DNA from: Tragulus kanchil
Taxonomy: Eukaryota > Chordata > Mammalia > Artiodactyla > Tragulidae
Reading direction: 5' to 3'
DNA length: 64,000 nucleotides
Assembly (NCBI GenBank): GCA_022376925.1
Contig: JAIOJX010000031.1
Coordinates: forward strand, 138,030,854 to 138,094,853
Part shown: piece by piece, positions 57,056 to 64,000 of the stretch
Layout: every line of letters starts with the position of its first letter
How positions within the stretch are numbered: position 1 is the first letter of the stretch
Translations under genes and position numbers: made by a program
The notes under the pieces: generated by a model
Told to the model about the DNA's origin: nothing
Databases searched by the model: none
Seen by the model: the letters and a program-made list of their open reading frames with translations, nothing else

Positions 57056-57679
57056 TTGCAATGCAGAGATGTGAATCTGATACCTGGTTGGGGAACTAAG
57101 ATCCCACACAATGTGGAGCAACTAAGCCCACATGCCATAACTAGAGAGCCCATGCGTCATATCAAAAAATCCCACACAACCACAATGAGATACCACCTCA
57201 CACCTGTCAGAATGGCCATCATCAACAAATCGACAGACAACAAATGCTCGAGAGGGTGCGGAGAAGGGGGAGCCCTCTTGCATTGCTGGTGGGAATGTAA
57301 ATTGATACAGCCTCTATGGAAGACAGTATGGAGATTCCTTAAAAAACTAAAAATAGAAGCACCCTATGACCCAGCAATCCCACTATTAGGCCTATATCCT
57401 GATGAAATCAAAAATGAAAGAGGCACCTGTACCCCAATGTTCATTGCAGCTCTCTATACAATAGCCAGAACATGGAAGCAACCTAGATGCCCATCGACGA
57501 ACGAATGGATCCAGAAGCTCTGGTACATATATACAATGGAATACTACTCAGCTGTTAAAAGAAATGCAGAAGACTCAGTCCTAATGAGGTGGCTGGCTCT
57601 AGAACCTATCATAAAAAGTGAAGTAAGTCAAAAAGAGAAAGACAAGTACAGTATACTAACTCATATATATGGGATCTAG
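57056..57679 (+). pseudogene. Chimeric SINE-L1 ORF2 fragment frame
   Basis: A 207-codon frame in which residues 1 to about 40 come from the CHR SINE and the rest from the C-terminus of L1 ORF2p. It repeats at 55942-56565 with the same translation. It is the longest coding-like frame outside the CpG island. There is no promoter or splicing evidence, so it is a by-product of nested insertion and not a gene. Confidence 0.8.
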
Positions 57680-58000
57680 TAAGATGGTCATGATAACACA
57701 CGCAGTGAACTCATGAAAAAACAGAGAATAGACATAAAGACATTGTGGAGACCGAACAGTGGGAGGGAGGCATGGAGGGAGTAACATGGAAACCTATACT
57801 GTCATGTGTGGAAAAGATAGCTATTGTCATTGTGCTAGGGGAATAGGAGTACCTACAACCACTTGCGGCGATGGTCTGGAGGGATGGGAGGAGGGGAACT
57901 GCGTTGGGGGAGGGTCCGTGGATATGCATATGAATGATCTGGGAACATACATGTTGCTGAACAACAAAACTCTGTAAAATCTTTAAAATAAAGGAAAAAA
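57177..58000 (+). mobile_element. L1 ORF2 C-terminus and 3' end, recent-looking
   Basis: Inserted in a CHR SINE with the TSD aaaaaatcccaca (57164-57176 and 58001-58013). It encodes the last ~165 residues of L1 ORF2p without interruption, ending at 57679. These include the cysteine motif CX3CX7HX4C (residues 64, 68, 76 and 81 of the 207-residue open frame from 57056) and the 'PAIPLLGLYPDE' block. The 3' region and A-tail complete the element. It is 5'-truncated, so there is no endonuclease or polymerase. The truncated duplicate is 56063-56858. Confidence 0.92.
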
Positions 58001-58163
58001 AAAAAATCCCACATGACACAATGAAGGTCCTCAAGCTGCAACTAAGACCCAATACAGCCAAATATGTGTATATATATATATATATAACTTTTAAAATGTA
58101 TCATACCATTTTAAAGTAAATTCAGTGGCATTAATTACATTCTCAATGCTGTGCAACCATCAT

Positions 58164-58232
58164 TGCCATTGTTATTGTTGTTCACTCGCTAAGTCGTGTC
58201 CCACGTTTTGCAACCCCATGGGCTACAGCACG
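58164..58232 (-). mobile_element. Bov-tA/BovB 3' fragment
   Basis: 'gttgttcactcgctaagtc' then 'gcaaccccatgggctacag'. Confidence 0.7.
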
Positions 58233-58907
58233 TTTAGCACTGTTTCCAAAACTTTTTCCATTCCTGCACATAGAAACTCTATACTCCTTAAGAAAACCTC
58301 CCTTTTCCCCCTTTTCAGCCCTTGGTGACCTCTGGTCTACTTTCTGTCTCTAAGAACTTGACTATTCTAGGTATTTCATATAAGTGGAATCAAACAGTAT
58401 TTGTCTTTTTGTATCTGGCTTATTTCACTGAGCATAACATTTTCAAGGTTAATCCAGGTTGTAGCATGAATCAGAATTTTGGACACATTCCTTTTATGGC
58501 TGAATAATACCCCACTTTAAAGATAGACCAGATTTTGTGTATCCATTCATCTGTCGGCAGACATGAACTGTTTCTACTTTAGGTTATTGTGACTGATGCT
58601 GAACATTGGCATTTAAGGATCTGAGTCCTTGTTTTTATGTTTTTTGGAATACATGCATGGGAGTGGAATTGCTGAGTCATATAGTAGCTCATATGTTGAA
58701 CTTTTGGAGGAAACAGCGAATTGCTTTCCACAGTTACTGCACCATTTTATTCATGCATTCCCACCAACAGCGCACGATGGTTCAATTTCTCCATATCCTT
58801 ATCAATACTTCAAAGCTCAGATTTAAAAAAATAATTATAGTCATCCTAGTAGAAGTGATGTGATATTTTATTGTGGTTTTGATTTGCAGTTACTTAATGA
58901 CTACTGA

Positions 58908-59220
58908 CTGGAGAGCAAGGAGATCAAGCCAGTCAATCCTAAAGGAAATCAACCCTGAATAGTCACTGAAAGGACTGATCCTGAAGCTGAAGCTCTAATG
59001 CTTTGGCCACCTGATGCGAAGAGACGATGCATTGGAAAAGACCCTGATACTGGGGAAAATATAAGGCAAATGGAGAAGGGGAGGACAGAAGATGAGATGG
59101 TTGTGACTCAATGGACATGAGTTTGAACAAGCTCTGGGAGATGGTGAAGGACAGGGAAGCCTGGTGTGCTGCAGTCCATAGGGTCACAAAGAGTGAGACA
59201 TGACTGAGCAACTGAACTGA
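58908..59220 (+). mobile_element. BovB LINE 3' end with TSD
   Basis: 'ggaaatcaaccctgaatag' to 'ctgagcaactgaactga', with the TSD actactga at 58900-58907 and 59221-59228, inside the old L1. Confidence 0.9.
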
Positions 59221-59344
59221 ACTACTGATGTTGAGCATCATTTTCATGTACTTATTGGGCATGTGTTTATCTTCTTCAGATAAATGTCTGCACAAGTTCC
59301 CTTTTGCCCAGCTTTAAATTATTGTTTGTCTCTTTGCTGTTAAG

Positions 59345-59345
<1 letters not shown>

Positions 59346-59381
<36 letters not shown>

Positions 59382-59384
59382 TTT
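59346..59384. repeat. (ATT)n trinucleotide repeat
   Basis: About 12 ATT units forming the reverse tail of the following SINE. Confidence 0.95.
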
Positions 59385-59613
59385 GGCCACTCCTATTGGT
59401 CTTGCATCTATTTATCTTTGTTCTTTGGCCTGTGTGGGCCTCCCATCACAGTGGCCTCTCTAGTTGCAGAGCACTGGCTCTGGGTGCATGCTCTCCAGAG
59501 CTCCAGCTTGGTAGTTGGACACATTGGTCCAGCCACCCCGGGCCAGGGATCAAATCAGCACCCCTTGCACTGCAAGGCAGTGTCCTTACTCACTGGACCA
59601 CCAGGGAAACCCT
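59351..59613 (-). mobile_element. CHR-like SINE, variant subfamily (copy 7)
   Basis: Reverse variant copy ('tgttctttggcctgtgtg', 'ctccagagctccagcttgg', 'ggaccaccagggaaaccc'). Its tail has become (ATT)n. The TSD is gctgttaagtttta / gctggtgagtttta (about 59337-59350 and 59614-59627). Confidence 0.9.
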
Positions 59614-59850
59614 GCTGGTGAGTTTTAAGAGCTCATTACATTTTCTGGATATTAAACCCTTATCAGATACGTGATTTGCAAGTGTTTTTTGTCCATTTTA
59701 TAGTCATCTCTTCAATTTCTTGGTAATGTCCTTTGACGAACAGCAGTTTTTAGTTTTAATGAAACCCAGTTTATTTTTTCGTTTGTTGCTTGTGATTTGG
59801 ATGCCATGTCTAAGAATTCATTGCTACCTCAATGTCCCACAAAAGAATGA

Positions 59851-60194
59851 ACATAGCACAGTGGCAGGTCAACTATCTTTCTATAAAGGAAATATTTGGA
59901 AAACTGCATAGTTTTACTGAATATTGGCTAAAAACAGTGTGTATTTTTTTCTTAGACAATTCTTTGGCTTTCTATCAGAGTGAACAATTGGATAGGTGTC
60001 TGCTTATCCCATAAATCATTTTTCCTTCTACAAAATCTTCCCTCTGCAGCATATTCCCATAGATGGCTCCCTGGAAGCCATGTTTGTACCTTGTGATGCT
60101 ATCTCCCTGGTCAGGACCCAAGCTGGGAAATCAGCTTCTCTCTTGAGAATCTATATTTGAGACTCAGAAAGGTTGTGTTTTCTAGGGGATTATG
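59851..60194. other. Single-copy stretch, nothing identified
   Basis: No feature recognised apart from short frames. Confidence 0.4.
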
Positions 60195-60407
60195 TGGCTT
60201 CTCTGGTGGCTTACATGGTAAAGAATCCTCCTGGAGTGTGCAAGACCTGGGTTCAATCCGTGGGTTGGGAAGATCCACTGGAAGAGGCATGGAAGCCCAC
60301 TCCAGTATTCTTGCCTGGAGAATCTTCAAAGACAGAGGAGCGGGCTGCAGTACAAGGGGTCACAAAGAATCAGACATAACTGAGCGACTAAGCACAGCAC
60401 AGCACAA
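60195..60407 (+). mobile_element. Bov-tA SINE with likely TSD
   Basis: 'gcttctctggtggcttac' to 'gaatcagacataactgagcg', then (AGCAC)n. The flanks ggattatg / ggaattatg suggest a TSD. Confidence 0.88.
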
Positions 60408-60419
60408 GGAATTATGAGG

Positions 60420-61507
60420 CAGCCTGGTATCCTGCCCATTTCCTCTTCACTCTCTGACTTTGCCTCCATGTGAGATCCCATCGCATTACGATAGCTATTT
60501 CTTCTTTGCAAGTTTATTTGGGTACATGTTGTACCACTATGATATTTTGCAATAATATTTATGTTCCCATATTGGTGAGTTGGTTTTCTTCCTACAGAGA
60601 CAATGTGTGCAGTTGGATTTAAGCTGAAATTGGAGTGAAATTGGAGTTGGGAAGGAGAATCGGACCTGTTGGGCAGCCCAGTCAGACAGGAGAGGATGCG
60701 AAAAGGCTGAGGAGGAAAAGTTCTTTCGTCCTTAAGGGATCCTGAGAAGAAGGAGCCTTGAGGCAAGGTGAGAAGGTTGGGTCCTTCCTGTTTCCTGCCC
60801 ATTGGGACTTTTCCTTGAGTGAAGAGGTGGGGGCATTTGAGGTTCATTCAGTTGGGAGCGGGGAAGCCTCAGAACACAGGGACTCATGATCGGTCCTCCT
60901 AGCCAGAGTCCAGGAGAAGAGCCAGCCTTAAGGAGGATGCTATCTTCTCGTTGGCTCCATTTTAACATGCCACAGGAGAGAGGGTGAGGATGTGGTGCCA
61001 AAGGCAGCAACAACAACTAGCCTATGGCCAGACACCTTGGCTCTCTGAGGCGTGGCATTCTGGAACCCGTACCTTGGCTCTCCAAGGCATGGCATTCAGG
61101 AACCCATGTCACAGGGAGGAGACGCAGACAGCCTAGGAGAGCTTGTGGCCCAGGAGGCCTTTGTCTGATGAACAGAACCATAGACACTAGGAGCAGAGAC
61201 CAGAGGAACAATCACATTTCAGGGCTCACCAGTCCCACAGGGCAGGGAAGAGGAAGTGTCCTGCTCCAGAAGCCAGCAAGCACCTCCTAGGCACTGCCTG
61301 GGTCAAAGTGACCTTTCTGTCATCTGCAGGACCTGGGGACACTCTATACCAAGGCAGCATCCTGGGGAGGAGAAGGGGCTGTGCCTCAAGGGAGCTCTGA
61401 GATTATAATCTGGGCTTCCATTGTCCAGCCTAGAGCAGATGCAGTGTTCTCTCACTTGCACTTCTCTGCAGGGTATGGCCACATCAGACACTGGAAAGCT
61501 AAGGAAG
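60420..61507. other. Single-copy stretch, nothing identified
   Basis: GC-moderate sequence. A tandem-like pair 'cttggctctc...aggcatggcattc' occurs at 61038-61065 and 61074-61100. No gene recognised. Confidence 0.4.
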
Positions 61508-63742
61508 GCACATTTTCTTTGCACATCTGAGTGTCCCATGACGTTCAATTTAGATGATACGATCGTAAAAACTCCAGAGCTCAAAATCTACAGAAATTGT
61601 TATCAAGAGCCAGAAGAGTAATCCAAAGGCTATCAGGTACTGCCTTCCCTTTCCTCATTCCTCCTCCCTTCCTTCCTCCATCAATAGGTTACAAAGGACC
61701 TCATCTGGGTCAGGCTCTTTGCCAGGCTTCAGGGATCCCAAGACCATGACCAAGTTCCTCCTGTGTGGAGCTCACAGTTCTGAGGGAAAACAGAGACTAA
61801 GTTTCCAAGCCAGGTCATTAATGCCGCACCAAGGTGTCCACGGGCCTGTGGGAGCAGAGAGGAGAGCCACTCACCGTGACCTGGGCAGGTATGAGGGAAG
61901 GCATATGAGCTTGCAAGGAGGAGGGCATGCTCTTCAGTTGTGGATGTTGGTGTCTGTGCAAGACAGTTAGTTACAATGATTCACCCCTTCTAGCTTCCTC
62001 ATAAAACCCCCATCTCATTTGGGGTTGCCTGTGTACCTGTCCGAAGCCCCAGGGCACCAATGCCTCTCTTTCTATCGTCTGACAATCTATTTCCCAGGCT
62101 CCCTTGGCCTGTAGCTGTGGCCTTCGACCCAGATCTGGTCAAAGAGATATGCCACAAAGGCAGCTTCTGCAATGCTCTGCCTCCCTGATAAAACAGGCAG
62201 GATCTGGCTGGTGCCAACTCTTCCCCCTCCTCCTGCCCTGAATATGTGGGCGAGGCCAGGAGCTGTGGACTCATCTTGCAGTCACAATGGTGAGAAGTCA
62301 AAAGGCTAAGAGAGTGAAGAGCAAAAGATGAAAGAGTCTGGCTTCTCAAAGACCTTGCTAAGCAGTTCCACCAGTACTGGACTATCTACTTCCAGATTTC
62401 TTACGTGGAAAAATAAAACAAACCATTGCTAATTGAGTCTTTTTAAAAGCATCACTAAAAACACTCCTAACTGCCAGGGTCTCAGGAAAGACCTTCTCAT
62501 TCAACATTTGGGATCTGACTAATTTTGAGCTGGTTTTCTTCCTGTTCCCCCTTAAAGCAAAATCTGTCAATCTGTAGTCACTATTTGAAGATGGAGCCTG
62601 TTAGGAGGAATTTAAGGTTATGTGAGGAAGTGCACATTTTCTTTGCACATCTGAGTGTCGTTCAATTTAGATGATACGATCGTAAAACTCCAGAGCTCAA
62701 AATCTACAGAAATTGTTATCAAGAGCCAGAAGAGTAATCCAAAGGCTATCAGGTACTGCCTTCCCTTTCCTCATTCCTCCTCCCTTCCTTCCTCCATCAA
62801 TAGGTTACAAAGGACCTCATCTGGGTCAGGCTCTTTGCCAGGCTTCAGGGATCCCAAGACCATGACCAAGTTCCTCCTGTGTGGAGCTCACAGTTCTGAG
62901 GGAAAACAGAGACTAAGTTTCCAAGCCAGGTCATTAATGCCGCACCAAGGTGTCCACGGGCCTGTGGGAGCAGAGAGGAGAGCCACTCACCGTGACCTGG
63001 GCAGGTATGAGGGAAGGCATATGAGCTTGCAAGGAGGAGGGCATGCTCTTCAGTTGTGGATGTTGGTGTCTGTGCAAGACAGTTAGTTACAATGATTCAC
63101 CCCTTCTAGCTTCCTCATAAAACCCCCATCTCATTTGGGGTTGCCTGTGTACCTGTCCGAAGCCCCAGGGCACCAATGCCTCTCTTTCTATCGTCTGACA
63201 ATCTATTTCCCAGGCTCCCTTGGCCTGTAGCTGTGGCCTTCGACCCAGATCTGGTCAAAGAGATATGCCACAAAGGCAGCTTCTGCAATGCTCTGCCTCC
63301 CTGATAAAACAGGCAGGATCTGGCTGGTGCCAACTCTTCCCCCTCCTCCTGCCCTGAATATGTGGGCGAGGCCAGGAGCTGTGGACTCATCTTGCAGTCA
63401 CAATGGTGAGAAGTCAAAAGGCTAAGAGAGTGAAGAGCAAAAGATGAAAGAGTCTGGCTTCTCAAAGACCTTGCTAAGCAGTTCCACCAGTACTGGACTA
63501 TCTACTTCCAGATTTCTTACGTGGAAAAATAAAACAAACCATTGCTAATTGAGTCTTTTTAAAAGCATCACTAAAAACACTCCTAACTGCCAGGGTCTCA
63601 GGAAAGACCTTCTCATTCAACATTTGGGATCTGACTAATTTTGAGCTGGTTTTCTTCCTGTTCCCCCTTAAAGCAAAATCTGTCAATCTGTAGTCACTAT
63701 TTGAAGATGGAGCCTGTTAGGAGGAATTTAAGGTTATGTGAG
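61508..63742. repeat. Direct duplication R (about 1.12 kb)
   Basis: Copy 1 is 61508-62626 and copy 2 is 62632-63742, with 5 filler bases. Copy 2 lacks 'ccatga' and one A within its first 60 bases and is otherwise nearly identical. Confidence 0.97.
61690..62450 (+). repeat. Ancient repeats, unassigned (old interspersed repeat and LTR-like)
   Basis: 61690-61800 carries 'ctttgccaggcttcaggga' and 'ggagctcacagttctgagg' of the old family. 62090-62450 resembles a MaLR-like LTR ('tcttgcagtcacaatggtg', 'cttccagatttcttacg'). Both are duplicated at 62810-63570. Confidence 0.4.
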
Positions 63743-63744
63743 CA

Positions 63745-64000
63745 CACAGAGAATGCCATTAGGACTGGTGTCCTAGGAAAAGAAAAAGAGGGACTTCCCT
63801 GGTGGTCCAGTGGCTAAGACTCTGAGTTCCCAATGCAGGGACCCAGGTTTGATCCCTGATTAGGGAGCTAGATCCCACATGCCTAAAATAAGATCCAGAG
63901 ACCCAAATAAATAAATATTTTAAAAAAAAAAAAAAGAAGAAGAGTACAAAACACCAGGAGTACACACAAAAGGCAAGACTGTGTGAGGACACAGCAAGAA
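63745..64000 (+). repeat. Old LTR-like repeat, split by a SINE and cut by the window end
   Basis: 'attaggactggtgtcctag' before and 'tgtgaggacacagcaagaa' after the SINE are adjoining parts of a common old mammalian repeat. Confidence 0.45.
63790..63934 (+). mobile_element. CHR-type SINE, short form
   Basis: 'gggacttccctggtggtcc', 'ggtttgatccctgattagg', 'agctagatcccacatgcc', AAAT then A13 tail. Confidence 0.9.

Larger units (their letters stand above)
55736..57976. repeat. Direct duplication Q (about 1.12 kb)
   Basis: Copy 1 is 55736-56858 and copy 2 is 56851-57976, fused through an 8-base microhomology (ctctgtaa). It joins the 3' end of an L1 artificially to the middle of a CHR SINE. Confidence 0.97.
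58087..59850 (-). mobile_element. Old L1 (L1M-type) 3' region with three nested insertions
   Basis: Antisense L1 text resumes after each insertion: 58087-58163, 58233-58899 ('taagaacttgactattctag', 'tatggctgaataataccc'), 59221-59345, and 59614-59850 ('attaaacccttatcagat'). The interruptions are a Bov-tA fragment (58164-58232), a BovB (58908-59220) and a variant SINE (59351-59613). A (TA)n run at 58066-58086 precedes it. Confidence 0.85.

Noticed and set aside
1..63742. CRISPR array or bacterial-type tandem system explaining the regular repeats
   Set aside because: Units are ~1.1 kb, two copies each, all different from one another, in a mammalian transposon background.
1..63742. A genuine new repeat-generating mechanism
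   Set aside because: Uniform size, arbitrary breakpoints, junction filler and end-clustered indels fit unmerged contig overlaps better. Kept only as a testable alternative.

Overview
The window is vertebrate nuclear DNA from a ruminant artiodactyl. The evidence is the repeat content: BovB (RTE) LINE 3' ends, Bov-tA SINEs, CHR-type tRNA-derived SINEs, ruminant L1 3' ends, MIR, MaLR-like LTRs and one ERV solo LTR, many with clear target-site duplications (TSDs). No complete protein-coding gene can be supported. The long open frames are either CpG-island frames or fall in LINE and SINE sequence. The best-preserved TSDs sit around an unusual CHR-like SINE subfamily and an L1 whose 3' tail does not match the cattle L1 tail I know, while the Bov-tA copies look older. 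This hints at a non-bovid ruminant, possibly a tragulid, but that is inference.

Layout. Bases 1-2.4 kb hold an ancient MIR and then a strong CpG island (about 880-2330). The island has a perfect splice donor on the minus strand at 1697/1696, two GCC tracts and a YY1-type site. It is read as the promoter and first, probably untranslated, exon of an unidentified gene running leftwards out of the window. Bases 2.4-64 kb are non-coding: transposon nests separated by single-copy stretches. Some of these stretches look like candidate regulatory DNA: an RFX X-box at 27.78 kb, an AP-1/CRE cluster at 41.1-42.2 kb, and a GC-rich block at 17.8-18.4 kb.

The dominant structural feature is a series of 18 direct duplications, each about 1.0-1.15 kb and two copies, spread through the whole window and joined head to tail. 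Some are chained so that short segments occur three times. They cut through unique DNA and through transposons at arbitrary points. The copies differ mainly by homopolymer and short indels, often near the junctions, and some junctions carry short scrambled filler. The simplest reading is that overlapping contig ends were concatenated instead of merged during assembly or gap filling, so the real locus is probably near 44 kb rather than 64 kb. Any element count, ORF count or dosage statement from this window should be corrected for that.

No rRNA, functional tRNA, CRISPR or operon-like structure is present.
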